Below, piece by piece: positions 21,555 through 34,600 of a stretch of DNA of 64,000 nt (the first letter of the stretch is position 1; each line of letters opens with the position of its first letter). The stretch comes from Entophlyctis helioformis (lineage: Eukaryota; Chytridiomycota; Chytridiomycetes; Chytridiales; Chytriomycetaceae), in contig JAHLKH010000004.1 in assembly GCA_025526915.1 (NCBI GenBank), positions 124,001 through 188,000 of the forward strand, given 5' to 3'. Made by a program: the position numbers and the translations under genes. The notes under the pieces are model-generated. The model was not told the DNA's origin and ran no database searches. It saw only the letters and a list, made by a program, of their open reading frames with translations.

Positions 21555-23130
21555 ATGGAGACGCTCGAGGAGATAAAGTCCAGACACAGAAGAGAGGTGA
21601 CTGCTCATGTGCGGCTGCTCCTTGGTCAACCGGCACTCAACGTTTACTGCAACTTTTTGGGGGGCAGGCCAAGGAGCTCACGGCCAAGGTCACTGGTCTC
21701 AAAAAGGCCATTGGCAAGGGTGCCGCAGACAAGAAGAAAGTCAGTACCGCAGTGGGTTGCCACCTACCGCCCCTTCTGGCCGGAAGCTCACTGCCAACTG
21801 CCCACCGCCCGCACCGCCCGCAACGCCTGCTCACCGCCTGCTCACCTTGAACAGAAGAAGGAGGTGCAAGATCAGATCGCTGCTCTCGAGGCTGAGCTGC
21901 TCGACCGACACCAAAAGGAGCTGGCCTCGTTGGAAGCATCGGTGTCAGCGGCGCCACTTGGCACTGAAGTCGACACAGCTGCCTCGGCAGACAGACCTGC
22001 TGTTGATGCCGTCGACGCTGCTTCGGCCGAGATGGAAACCATGACGATCTCAGCGTCTGGTGCCGACTTCAAGAAGAGCAAGCAAGCAAAGAGAAAGGTG
22101 TGCACATGGGCGGTTGTTTGCTTGGCTCGTTGCCTGCCACGGCATCCAAGTCGGCAAAGGCATGCATACCATGCTTGCACTGACTGACGGCTGCTTCAAC
22201 AGGAGCGCAAAGCCGCCCAATATGAGGAGATGCGACGCGAAGCAGAGGCCGAGGCGGCACTTGCACCCAACCTCAAAGAGATTGAAAACGCCGAGTTGGA
22301 CCGCATCATTGCAGAGATGAGCCTCTCGATCAAAGAGGTTTGCTTGGCCAAACGACACGCATGGCGTTGCTGTTTGCGTCTGGGTGTATTGCTGACTTGC
22401 CATTCGCGGCACTGGACGCCAGATTTCGGCAGATGGGCACTGTCTCTACAATGCGCTTGCTGACCAACTCCGGCTTCATGATCCATCATCTGACAAGGTT
22501 TGGCGATGTGTGCAGCTGCCGGCTGTGCCCTCCCTTTGTTGATATCTCGGTGTGGCTGTACTGACGAGGTGCTGCTTGAAAACAGACTTACAAACAGCTC
22601 AGGGAGATGGCTGCAGATTACATGCGCAGCCATGCCGATGACTTTATCCCTTTTCTGACAAATGACAATGGCGACATGCTCACGGAATGTACGTTCACCA
22701 ATCAACCTGGATTTGTGGCACACATGCAAGGGCGTGGCATGCTGACCATGGAGTGCACGCCGCGATGCGGAGTAGCCGAGTTCAAGGAATACTGCCAGAA
22801 TGTAGAGAGCTCGGCTGTATGGGGTGGCCAACTTGAGGCAAGTTGCATTGGTCTTGTCGTGCCAGCCGTGTGTACCGACTCGTGGCTGATTGGTTCAAGC
22901 TGTTGGAATGCTTGTCCACATTTCCACATTAACACTTTTGCACACGCTTTCCATCGCCACAGATTCAAGCACTGTCGCAGGCGCTGAGACGGCAGATCCA
23001 AATAGTGCAGCGTGGATCACCATTGCTCAAGGTCGGCGAGGAATTCGGCAATCACAAGCCACTCATGGTTTCCTACCACCGTCATGCATACGGATTGGGC
23101 GAGCATTACAACTCTCTCACGCCAAGATGA
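21555..23130 (+). CDS. OTUD6B: OTU-family deubiquitinase OTUD6B
   Basis: Cysteine protease that cleaves ubiquitin chains; in animals it is linked to proteasome and translation regulation. A short exon 1 (METLEEIKSRHRRE, 21555-21596) is followed by coiled-coil exons AKELTAKVTGLKKAI and QIAALEAELLDRHQKELA, matching the OTUD6 N-terminus. A Lys-rich segment then leads into LKEIENAELDRIIAE. The exon at about 22422-22497 holds the catalytic motif ADGHCLYNALADQL, with the Cys codon at 22441-22443. YMRSHADDFIPFLTN, FKEYCQNVESSAVWGGQLE and IQALSQALRRQIQIVQ follow. The last exon ends with HRHAYGLGEHYNSL, containing the catalytic His, and stops at 23128-23130. All catalytic elements are present, so it is likely active. 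About eight exons. Confidence 0.92.
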
Positions 23131-23239
23131 TGCGACGGATGGGCGGAGGTGCCTTGGCAACAAACGAGCCAGCCCTCGATACATGATCAGCCAATACACT
23201 GTTTTGACCAATGCTGTTTCTTCCAGTTGGCCTTGCTAT

Positions 23240-26200
23240 TCATTGCATCATGCATCGCAGCACATCTTGCGGACAGTCAGGCAAGGACATGAATGCAAGC
23301 AGCACACTTGATTCGTCGGGTTCCAGGTGATCGCCAGGTGTGACGGGATGCTTGAGGGCAGATGTAAGAAACGCCCGAACTTGCTCAAGCCTTGGCGGTT
23401 TTGGCACACGCTTTGCTACCAAACACACACCGAGGAGAGTCGCCTGCGCTGGCGTCAGCCCAGACACTTCCGCCGTCCAAAACGCGCAGCTGCTCCGCAA
23501 GTAGCACTTCATCGCCTCCTGCACAGCCGCAAACGCAGCATTGGAAGAATCACCGTCAACGCCACCACCCATCCCAAATCCACAGCCAATGGATGCTTCG
23601 AGTCTCTTCTTAGCAATGTCGACGAGCTGCTGCGGAATGAGGTTGGATGCCTGAATCTTGCGCACGCTGGCTTGGCATGCTTCCAAACTGCTGCACATGT
23701 CAGGTTGCTGCTGTTGCCATCCATGTTCGGCCACCACACCGCCCGTTTGATCCAGCACGCTGCCGCCACTTGCCATGCCAGACGCAACTGCGAGCTGTAG
23801 CGCTTGTCTGGAGAGCGAGTCGTAATGCGCCACAATGAGGTCCAGGTTCCGTGCATCAATACCCGTCAGCGCTCCACTCCCTTGGTCGACTTTTCGCATA
23901 GTCTCATAGAGCCACAGGTGCGTCTGGATCATGTCGAGTTTGTCCGCCGTCAGACATTCAAACAGCACTTGCATGCAGAAAGCGCTCATGTCGACGGCCA
24001 GAGAGTCCTCTCGAGCTGGTCCTTGCGGCTTGCAAAAGTAGCGCAAGAATGCCAGGATCTGCGGATCAGCCGAGAACGAGCGCAATACGGCATCATCAAC
24101 AGGCATCTCGGACGGCTTTCTTGCCGTTTGTCGCGTCGCTGGCAGGGTCTGTGGCGCCGCCATGAGCAGGATGCTGTTATGGCCGTCGGGATCCTGCAAT
24201 CCACCAACAGTGTCGGCGCGAAGAGCCAGATGGACGCCATCACTGTGAGCAAAGCACATCAAGAAAACACTCCAAATAGCAACAGCCACTTACATCAGCA
24301 TATGACAAATGGCCGGCTTTCCGCTGGACCCACAGATTGCGTATCAGAGACTCGCGAGCTGACGGTGCCCCATTTGGGAATCGGATCGTGGTAGTCCAAT
24401 AACGAGGACCGCACACTGTAATGCTGCAGGTGCTGCCAAGATCCGGGAGAATACAAGGCGTAAACAGCTCCAGAACACGTGGCTCCGGTCGAGCCCCATG
24501 CGACGCCGATGTACTTGACACGACCACCCGTATAGGGACAGCCACGGGTTGGCGCGTCTCCACGTCGCGAGCAACAACACACCGCTTTTCGACCGCTAGT
24601 ACCCAGAGGTGGCGAAGCGCTTGCAAGTGACTGCGGTTGTCATGACCGGATGCTGGGTATGTTGGGTACAGTGCGCAGACAAGACTTGCAACAGCCAAGT
24701 TGGATGTGCCCAGCGTCAAAGTGCCACGACCCAGGAACAACAGCCCAGTCGCCATGCCGACTGCCATGTGGCACCCATAGCCAAACTCGACAGCAAGCTT
24801 GCCATGAAGCGCCTTGAGTCGCTCGAAAACGCCCAAGTGACCGCTGCCAGCCATAAGCACACCAAGCGATGTGCAAATCACATTCAACGCGCTCCTGGCC
24901 GCTGTCCTTGTGATTACTTCTGCATAGCAATCAGCGTTTGCTGCACTTGTCGACACGGCCAAGCAGTCGTCCATGAACGCCAACAGACAGTCGAGTGCTG
25001 CTGGATTGCACGTGCCCGCAAACCGCAAGGCCATGGCCATGCACGCTCCTGCACCCATGAAGAAGTACGCTTGCCAAACCAGCGAGTTGTCGTCCATCCT
25101 TGTCGCGTCGCCCACTTGCATTGCAACGTCAGTTGCGTCGCGACGGTCAACGCCAGCCAGTGGTCTATTCGACAGACGCACAAGGAGTCCGTGCCGCATC
25201 CTGCTATGCTTTGCCCGACAATAGATAAACGACGGGATGCAGCTGGCGATCCATGACTCAGAGGCCTCGATCGAGTCCCACAATATAAGAGTCTTGGCCA
25301 GAATGCGATGGAACAAAAGATCTGGCCTAAACAACTCGAGCATGTGCACGGACGTTGGGATGGCAATCTTTCCCGCGACTATGGCGTCGTTTGACTTGAG
25401 AAAGGCAAACGTCAAGGCTGTTGCGGCTGCCGCGGCTGTGAGCTCTGCATCGGGTCCTCCAAGTAGTCGCAACAGCCCGTCTGCAAACTTGTGCCGCGAC
25501 TCAGAGGTCGAGAGGGTGTTGGCAGGCGGCTTGAATCCAGGAAGTGCAGCCATGCAAGCGTCGACCGGCAGAGCGAGAAACCCCAGGCCAAAGCCACATG
25601 ATGTGGCGAAGCACTCGTTTGCGGCATTCTCGGGATCCAAGTGCGATAGCTTGATCTCTTGCAGATTGTGCATCATGTTTGCCATCCTCAGGCGGCTGTG
25701 CGATCCAAGGAACAAAAGACCGGAGCTGGCCGTGGCAACGGCGCGAAGCACGGGGTTCTTGCCGAGCTCGCCAGAGCTGTCGGGTAGGTTGGTGTCAATG
25801 TGCAAGCTCAACAGCGACATCAGTTGCTTGTCGCGCGTGGCCAAACACGAGACGCTTTTGCCAAGCATGACGGCCATGGTTATAAGCTCTTTCTGCGAAA
25901 ACAAAAAGTACCGCAGCGTGTCAGCAGCATTGACCCGCGACAGATGCCCCTTGAGCCCAAGACCGAGGATGACACCAGAGTGCTTGGCCGTGGCCGCATT
26001 CGTGTTGCCAGCAGAGGCCTGGTTGAAAGCCATCCAAGACCCGTCAACATACGCCGAGTTGTTTTGCACCTGAAGCCCTGCAGCCACCCCAGCATGGAAC
26101 TCGGCCCACTCCAGTGCCGTTGCAGGCGAGCCGAATGGAAGCTGGGTCTGGTGCATATGCTGCTGCTGTGTTTGCAGATGTAACGGCGGCAACTCAAACG

Positions 26201-29200
26201 GTGCCGTGTTCAGCGTCACCAGGCTGTTCACGGGAGGGAGACGCGCTGCAATGGTAACGTCTGGCACGTGGAGTGTTTCGGTGGGCAGCACCTTGGTCTT
26301 GTCAAGAAGAAACATGCCGCGGCCAACGGCTAGTGACCATGTGCGACATGCCAGGCGCTGAAGGATCTGCTGCTGCTCGGCAGAAATGGCATCGTCACCC
26401 ATGTCCGCATGGAGTGGTAGATCAAGCTGGGGAGGCTCGGTTGGCAACAGCAGCTTGGAAACAGTTGCGATCCGAGCGTCGTGTCGAAACAATAGCGAAA
26501 CAATAGCGTCATCATCATCTTCTGGCTCGCCGTGAATGAGCATGTCCGCGTCCTTGCCGTCCAGAATGGCCTGGTGAATGGCTTCGACATTGGACGGCAG
26601 TCGTCTGGAGTCGGCAAACGAAAGTTGTGGCTGTTGCACATGATGATGCTGTCCAAAGCGCTGCTCGGCAATGTCCATGCGGTTGACCAGGCGCAGTTGA
26701 TGCGCATCCAATCCGTCACAAGAGTTGCTGCTGCGGATATCGTGCAATGCCTCGCGAATAGGAAGCGATATGCCTACGGGCAGTGAGTCAAGATCGTGCT
26801 GTGACAGTGCTAGGGAGCTCATGACGCGCAGCAGTGCTGGGGGTTTGCAAGAGCCTTTTGCAGCATGTCCGATATGGCGATCTGTCGTGCCAGTGTGCGT
26901 GACGAGTGCGTTGTAAAGCTTGGTAAGGACACGAAGGCGAGGACAAGCAAGGGCAAGCTGTTGGGGAAACAGGACGATGCCCGAATCCACAATGGTTCCG
27001 AGCACGCCACGATCGTCCTGCATTCGGTGCGATACGCGGTCGCGCACCCAGTCGTAGACATCGACTGGCTCACAGGCTGGCCTTGCGGATGCAGCCTTTC
27101 CGACGAGCGGAAGCCCATCCATGGCAACAACACCGTCGCGCAAGTAGTGATCGGCATACGAATGGAAGCCCAAGGACACGGACAGCCGCGCTAGGAACTG
27201 GGCAAGAGTGCGCGCTTGTTGGGAGAGCGCTGTGCACAACTTGAAGTCCTCATAGACCGCATGCAAAACGACGAGAATGGCCCCCAAGATTGGCGCGGGA
27301 TCGCTCTTTGATGGCTGGTCAATGTCGCGACGTTGACGCTGCGAAGTCTCGCCTTGGAGCTTGGCAACATGCTGCACGCCACCGCTAGGTCCGTTGGGAA
27401 GAAGAGCGTCGAGAACAGGGATAGGCAGCGAGACTTGCATGCTGCGACAGTCTGAGCTGTGCAGGAACCATGTCCACAAATCATCTTGGTCTTGACTGGC
27501 CGACAGGTCTCCGAGATGAAGCGACGCCGATGATGCCTCTGGCTTTGGTGGTTGGCGCATGCTGGTGCGGATAGGCGCTGATTGCTGGCTTGACAAAGAG
27601 TGTAGTAGTGCTGATACAAAGCCATTCCATTCGGCTGAAGGTGCATTTGTCAGCTCCTCGTCTGGATGAGCAGTCGCGTATGAGAGGATCGGGGTTGCTG
27701 CGGTTGGCGATGGCAGCGAGTGCCTTGCGACGAGAAAGTCGTGATGAAAGCGTATGTAAACGTCTGGCTTGAGCACCGAGGCAACTGCGTCAAGCCCGGA
27801 ACGGACCAAAGTGGAGCTAGCATACGCTTTGAAGCACGCCACAAACATCATTCCCGTCGACAGATGCATGATGACTTGCGACCCAAACGGGTCAGAGATG
27901 TCCACAACGCGGCTCTCACGAGACGGAGAGCGAAGCACCTCGTCGCGCCTTGACTTTGAAGGCGAGCGGCACCCCAGAGACGACGCTAGGTGGCTTGCAT
28001 GGAGTGGCGCGCGGCTTGCTGAGTCTACGACAGCTTGTGCTTTATCCTGCTCAGCACCAGAGAGTGCATGGCACGTTGCATGACCACTGCTAAGCCATTC
28101 GCCTGGTTCGTCACTGGAGGTGCGTCTCCGCTTGAATGACGACGTGGCAACTCCTAGCTGGCCGTGGAGGTTGTCGGGAAGCCCACAGGGCAGTAGCGGC
28201 TCCGCACCGGTCCAAATGCAAAAAGCGTGATCGGCAAGAAAGAGCAACGTGTCCATGCGTCATGGCGAGAGCATTGGACTGGAGCCGCACCAAGAGCGGC
28301 CCACTGACCAACAACGCGCTCGTCATCGCCTTTGGCGCTCAGGTAAAAGGCAATGGCAGTTTGCCTGCTGCGGCTCGCCACCCAAAGCACCGGCACTCCA
28401 TGCAGGTCATGTGCGACAAAGCACGTGTCGAGATGCCTGGCAAACAGGCAAACGTGGCGTAAGTACAAAGAGGTGCGAGCCACCAAGCCCGGTCAATCTC
28501 GTCACAACTTACGCATTAAATGGGAGCCTGGTAGACCATCCGGGCATGAGATACAAGGTCGATTGAACGCGACGCTCGGCGACGATTGTGTATGGAGAGA
28601 CACACTCGTTTATCCACGTAGGCGTCTTGGGCTGGAGCAGCTCAGGAGTGTGGAGCGCGGGACTTTGCCATTTATCATGGCTCATGCTGCTGGAGACGGG
28701 TGTTGTTCGGCGCGAACTTTGGCTCCCGTTTGGACCGTCTGTATTGTCTGCAGTCCTGTTCGAAAGCCATTTGACAGCTAGAATGCCAGACTGCGGGTTG
28801 TGCAGCACAAGAAAGGGTCGAGCACCGTCTGCATCTGTTGAAACATGGACGAGTCTGCCTTGCTGCGGAGAGACAATAACAGAGCGAAGGCGAGGGTCGG
28901 TTGTGCTGAAGGAACCAAGTAGCGCTCCAGCGGCCGGAACCTGCTGCTGATGCGCCTGGCCAGGAACAGACGGCGCAGGTGCCTGACTTGGAGCAGGATC
29001 AGCCTGCATCCAGACAGCCCTCGGTTCGTCGAGCGGGTGTGAGATGGTGAACAGAGTGGCGGCGTTCGACGGCGGCCCGGCAGCCGGCGCGATCACGTCC
29101 ACGTCGCGTTCCAGAAGCAAGCCAACGGGACTCAGCGGCCACACCGAGCGCGCTACAAAGACGGCCTTGGCCTCAAACTGCTCGCCGCTGTCAAAGAAGT

Positions 29201-29600
29201 AGCGGATGGCGCCCCTGGCAACAATGACAAGTGCCTCTTGAATGTTGCTGTTCCGAGAGCGAGAGCTGCAGTCGCCGCAGTCGCCGCCGCTGCCTGGCCA
29301 CCCCAACGCAAAGCGTGCAAAGACAACATCGACAATGGGGCCATGGCCGTGGAGCGAGACGGTCTTCTTGAGCACGCCATGGCAACTCCAGACGACCGTC
29401 GAGCCGTCAACCTGCACTTCGTGGGGGGTGCGCGGACTGGCTGACGATTTCAGGAGCTTGAACGGCCTGCACGCTGAGCCGGCCTGCGACTGCTGCTCAA
29501 GTGTCGATGCACGCGGGTCTTTGTGCGACAGGCGGCTGCTGCTGGACTGCTGTGCAAACGGCACAAACGGCGCACCTGCCTGCACGGTGATCTTCAGCAT
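23240..29600 (-). CDS. APC1: Anaphase-promoting complex subunit 1 (APC1/TSG24)
   Basis: Largest scaffold subunit of the APC/C ubiquitin ligase. Three main coding blocks are visible: about 29600-28525, about 28435-24293 (with a probable small intron near 28260-28310) and about 24240-23240. Together they give roughly 2,000 residues, normal for APC1. The N-terminal block has a beta-propeller-like region (STVVWSCHGVLKKTVSLHG, WPLSPVGLLLERDVDV). The central block contains DTLLFLADHAFCIWTGAEPL. The proteasome/cyclosome repeat region follows, with GVILGLGLKGHLSRVNAADT, LITMAVMLGKSVSCLATRDK, NECFATSCGFGLGFLAL and HMAVGMATGLLFLG. The C-terminal block holds ILAFLRYFCKP and MIQTHLWLYETMR. Start 29600 (MLKITVQAG) was preferred; the frame stays open to 29666. 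The exact splice near 28250 is unresolved. Confidence 0.88.
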
Positions 29601-29747
29601 CTGTGTGCCTCCGTGTTTCACCGTCCGCGGACAGGCAGCAATCCGGACAACGACAGAGAAATGCAAGGCGTGACAGGACGCTTCAGATGCAAGCCTGGTT
29701 CATTTCGAAACGAATCAGGCAAGGTCAAAGAAGGGTCGGCCGAGCGC

Positions 29748-31338
29748 TTAGTCGAAGAGACCGAAGCCCATGTCGTCGTCAGACTCCTCCTCCTTCTCCT
29801 CAACCTTCTCCTCCTTGGCGGCAGCGGCAGGGGCGGCGGCGCCAGCAGCAGCAGCAGCGGGGGCAGCGGCAGCGAACTTGGAGGGGTCGGCAAGGATCTC
29901 CTTGATCTACGATTGCAGCACAGACAGCAAATGTCAGCAAATGCGATCGTCTGCAAGAGGGCATTGCATTGGCAGCTCCCCCGGCGCGGTTGTGGCTGGT
30001 TGCAGGATGCGGCGACACCACTCATGAAAAAATTAGAGTGTTTGACTTGCTATCAGCCAAGGGCAGGTTGTGCACTTGTCGCAAATCGGGTTGGTGTAAT
30101 CCTAGTGAGGCCGCCGCGAAAGCAACCAGCACAGCTGCCAAAACGGCGCGTCAAGCAAAACGACTGACCTTGTCAACAGCCTCGAACGAGTAGTTCTCGA
30201 GGGTGATGCCGACCGAGAGGAGCTTCTTGTAGCCGTTGATGAGGATGTGGGGCACGGCGGCAACGGTGGGGAAGCCGATGGCGAGCGAGATGGCCGTGAC
30301 GGTGGCGATACCCGAGAGAACGTGGCCAATGAGCATGTCGTCGGTGATGTCGAGGATCGACGTGTCGAAGACGGTGCCGTTGTCGTAAACGGCAGAGATG
30401 TTCATACCGTACGAGAAGGGCGAGATGTTGAGCATGTTCAGGAGAGTAGCCTCCGAGGTGCCGACCTTGTTGCCGGCCTTGATGATCTCGACATCGCTGA
30501 CGATTTCAATGGTACCACGGGCAATCTTGGTGGGGACACCGAGAGCCTGGAAGAACGACGTCTTTCCGGGCTCGAAACCGGTGTTACCGGCAGGAATGGT
30601 GACGTTGATGGGGGCAACGGCACCGGCCTTGGCGGGGGCACGGACACGGTTGGAGAGCAGCTTGTCGCGGATCTCCTTCAGGTCGCCGTTGGTGAAGACA
30701 AAGCCAACGTTGCCGCGGACGAGAGCGAGGAGCTTCTCGAGGTTGGGGTTCTCGGCAAGCGAGTTGCGGAGAGCACGGCGGACCATGGTGTTCTTGCCCA
30801 TGAGCACGACGGCCTGGCCACGGAGCGAGGCACGGATCTGGTGCATCTGGTTCGAGCCGACGTTGTCGACAGTGACAACGAAGACGGTCGGGTAGTTCTG
30901 AATGAGCTGGGCGAGCTTAACGAAGTAAGCCTCCTTCTTGGTGCGAGCTGCGGGGCCGGATATCCAGCATTGCACACATCATCCAGAGCGCCAATGTCGT
31001 CGTATGCAGTTGAGTTGGTTGTTGCGGCGGCAGCGGCAGCGGTGGTGGTCGTTGTGTTGTTGTTGGCAGGCAGGCAGGCAGGTAGACAGGGCGGTTGCAG
31101 AGCCGACAGAATCGCAGAATCGGCAGGCACACCAAGCAAGAGCGAGGAATCGTCAGCGTCAGTACTCGTCATTCAAGCCATCCCATCCCATCCACGGGAC
31201 TCGACAGCGGGGGGCAGACAGGCGTGGACGCATCCATCCCATCGATCCCATCCCATCCATGTGCTCAGCCCCGAGGATGCAGCAGCAGCAACAGCAACAG
31301 CAAGCATCGGCCAGCTACGCACCGTCTCCCCCGGCCAT
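29748..31338 (-). CDS. RPP0: 60S acidic ribosomal stalk protein P0
   Basis: Base of the ribosomal stalk; binds 28S rRNA and P1/P2 dimers. Three exons: 31338-31323 (MAGGD plus one base), 30947-about 30171, and about 29906-29748. The tiny first exon joins in phase to [17 protein letters not shown]. Exon 2 has [18 protein letters not shown] and [14 protein letters not shown], the L10-like core, and continues to YSFEAVDK. The last exon gives an Ala-rich hinge and the universal acidic tail ending [12 protein letters not shown]. Length, about 317 residues, is standard. Intron 1 is 375 bp, long for this window, and full of short tandem repeats. Codon use is strongly C/G-ending, as expected for a highly expressed gene. 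Confidence 0.95.
30948..31322 (-). repeat. Repeat-rich first intron of P0
   Basis: Intron with a GTGCGT donor and a CGCAG acceptor. It contains GCGGCAGCG and GGCAGGCAGGCAGG tracts at about 31020-31090, CATCC/CCATC arrays at about 31176-31260, and a CAG/CAA triplet run at about 31279-31300. No ORF or snoRNA signature that I can support. Confidence 0.6.
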
Positions 31339-31658
31339 CGTGATTGATGAGTTGCGAAGTGTGAACAAGGGGTTCTGGTGAACAGAGTTTCAAGGCGCGG
31401 GCAAACACCAACGGGCACTCTCAAAATTGTGAAATCAGACGGCTGGGTCACGTGACCAGAAGTCACTCATTCGAGTGGCTTGCGTGGTGCTGGCATGAGG
31501 GGAAGTTCACGACGGCGTGGTGGTGGCGTGCGTGGTGGTGGCGTGGTGCTCTGCGGCCGTGATGCCCTCGCTGGACTGCAAAGGCATCCCGAGAGAGCAA
31601 TCAGACAGCGATCAAGCAGCTGCCAGACAGCTGCCAGACAGCGATCAGACAGCCGCGT
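31339..31658. promoter_or_regulatory. Divergent promoter region P0 / BUD6 with GGGTCACGTGAC box
   Basis: Spacer between P0 and BUD6. It contains GGGTCACGTGAC at 31446-31457, about 110 bp upstream of the P0 start; the same 12-mer precedes ESF1. It also holds a GTGGTGGCGTG tandem at about 31518-31548 and CAGACAGC/GATCAGACAG repeats at about 31595-31655. Confidence 0.5.
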
Positions 31659-34600
31659 TTGGCCAATCTGCATCAACACACGCACATGCAAAGCTCGAGT
31701 GTCGCGTCTCCGGCTGCTTCCAGACGGCCACCGCCCATGGCTACCGACCCGCTGACGGCAGCGCTGCTGGCAGCACGCAGACTGGCGCTGGGCTTGGCCG
31801 CTTGGAGCCCAGGCAGCCCGCACCACGCAGACGCATGCGAGCGCGCTGGCCACGACATGGCACTTGTTGTGGCCGGCATCGACACTTGTTTGCTGCAGCC
31901 GCCGCGCTCGTCGACACCAAAGTCCAAGCCTGGCGCTGCAGACATCCCCACCGGCGGCACCACATCTCCGGCTTCTCTCGTGCCCCCGTACTCGCCGGCC
32001 TTACTGCCCCGCCTGCGCAGACTGCATCTTGCCAAAAACCAGCTTCCGCGCCAACTGGACGCTCTTTTGCAGGAGCAGCCGTCTGGCGGCCACAGCACAA
32101 CGTTGCGTCGCGTCCTCGACGCTCTTGTTGCTGTCGACGCAGACTTGGACAGCCTCCGCACTGCTGCTTCTACCTCTTCTGCCGCTTCTGCAGAGACGCA
32201 GCCGCCACAACAACAGCAGCAACAGCCGCTTTCGATATTGGAAGCAAGAGTATCCCGTGGTGCAGTTGACAGCATTAGTGCCAACGGTCCTTCCAGCTCA
32301 TCTGACACCCTCAGCAGAAACAGCAACGCCAGCGCCAAGCCTCACGGCGCCGGCTCCAAGCCCAAAACGCGGAGAGTCGCGCATCAGTCAACAGTTGGAC
32401 CCGATCCAGGCACCAGTGACAGTCGCCACCGCGATCCAACCCACCAAGCCCAACACCACCAGCATCGCCAGCATCGTCCTGGTCCCACTGTCAATCACAA
32501 CATCGCTGATGCTGGATATGGCAATGCTGCCACCAACCCGCCAATCACCCCAAAACGCGCATCGCTTCCCTCGTCGTCTTCATCTGCATCATCAACTAAT
32601 TCAGGCTCGGCTCAGTTTCTGATCCTGCAAACACAGTCCAGCGCACAAAGTCCTTCATTGCCACAGCCTTACCAGCATCGCGAACATGAGCAGCCGCAAC
32701 AACCTCAGCTGCACCTGGAAGAGCAGCAATTGGTGTTGCAAGAACAGCAACAGCCGCCTGCTTCACGGCGACGCTCGGTACAACGACGCGATCCCATCGC
32801 CCCAAAGCATACGTCCACCGATTTCCGATCTTTACTGGATGATCAGAGTGGCCCAATGGCTGCCATTGTTGGCCAGCATTCTATCAGCCAGTACGAGAAC
32901 CTGCAAATGCAAAGCACAGACGCAGAGCAGTCCCAGGACTCCGAGAGTGTCGAGACAGACGCCATCGCCGTCCAAGATGCCGACTCGTCCGTAACAGTCT
33001 CGGGCCAGCATCATCTTGAGTTGTCAAGCGACCCGCTCCCAATCGCAAATGCACCATCAATTGCCCGTCCTCCATCGCACTCAAGCTCGGCGTCGTCCCT
33101 TTCTGACATGGATTCGCGTGTCGGGAAGTTGCCCGTTGCAGGGTCGCTAGACGTCGCTCAGCCCCCAGGAAACAACACGCCCTTCATGCCCCAGCACAAC
33201 CAGAGCAGTCAAAGTACTGAGATCAACAGCAATGACAGCCACCCCAGTCCTCTCATTGCCCCTGCGGTGGCACCCACGGCAGCGGCCACTGCAGAAACGA
33301 GCCCTCTCAAGGGCCAATCCATGTCAATCTTTCTCAAGTTCGACACCATGGTTCGCAAAGTCGATTGCATGCCTGGACTGTGCGTCTTCACTCTCAGACA
33401 CTATTTCAAAACGGCGTTTCCGTCCGCAGATCTTGAGAGCTGTGACATCTTTATCAAGCATGCAGTGCATGGCGAGATGTACTTGCTTGAACACATGTCG
33501 GATGTAGCAGACGGCAGCCTTCTGCAGCTCATGCCGCACACTCCACGTAAGCGTCGCCCATTCTGCATAGTCCATGGGCGATCGCCGCTGTACTCACGAC
33601 ATGCATGACCGTGTCTGTTTTGTTCAACTAGCGTCGGCCGCCTCCAACATCGATCTTCAGCTGCAAAGCATTCTGCACATCCTGCAGACACGGCCCATGG
33701 CACCGCTTCCTTTGAAATCGCCCAGCCGGCAGATTGTGCCCAACAACGAGCATCCACAGCAGCAGTCAGTGCAATATGCGGACCACGACACGGATCTGCA
33801 CGAGAGTGGCAGGCACCATCAGCCGAATATCTCCGCACCATCACCTGATCACACGCCTCGACGGACAGGCTCGTCTTCCACGCTGTACTTGACACCTTCT
33901 GCTTCTGTATCGGCCCATTCGGAGCTGTCCATGGCATACGCACAACCGTCGGCATTATCAACTGCATCGTCTTTGGCCAACGCCGATATTCAACACACAA
34001 ATCAAATGGAGGGCACGAGCTGCAAGCTGGCGAGCATGTCCTTTACCTCTGCGCTGTCCATCGACACGACAGGGACAGCACGGCCATCTGTTGCTACCGA
34101 CGCACCTGTACCATCGAGCCACTCAGTGACGCTTTCTGACGCGCTTGGGCAGATTGCTGCAGTACGCGAATTGCACAGCAATATGTGCTCAGCCGTCTCC
34201 ATCCTCAAGTCGTCGTTTTCAGCTTCGCTGAAGGAATGTTCGCATCTGCTGTCAAAGGCCGTCAAGGCTCAAGACCATGCGGCACTGGCTCGGCTCCCGG
34301 TGCAGTCGTCGCTCGACGCCATCTCTGACACGTCCGAGCAGTTTGAGCAGCGTATCAATGCTTTCCGCGCCATGCTGGACATGCTGCGCATGGACGTGAC
34401 TCGCGGCGCTCGTCTTACAGACACAGAAGTCGCCCACGTTCGTCGCGGCATTGACACCCTCGGCTCCGACATCACGTTGTTTGCAGAATCCATTGGGTCT
34501 GCAAAGGCGAAATGCAAGGTGACCTGGGAGATGGAACTGCAACGCATTGTGGACGAGCAAGCGTTCCTAAAAGACCAGGAGGCGTTTGGCACCGACCTCG

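Noticed and set aside
30247..31347. 366-codon plus-strand open frame rich in Asp/Glu/Val
   Set aside because: Mirror image of the P0 coding exon, whose strong C/G-ending codon bias removes antisense stops.
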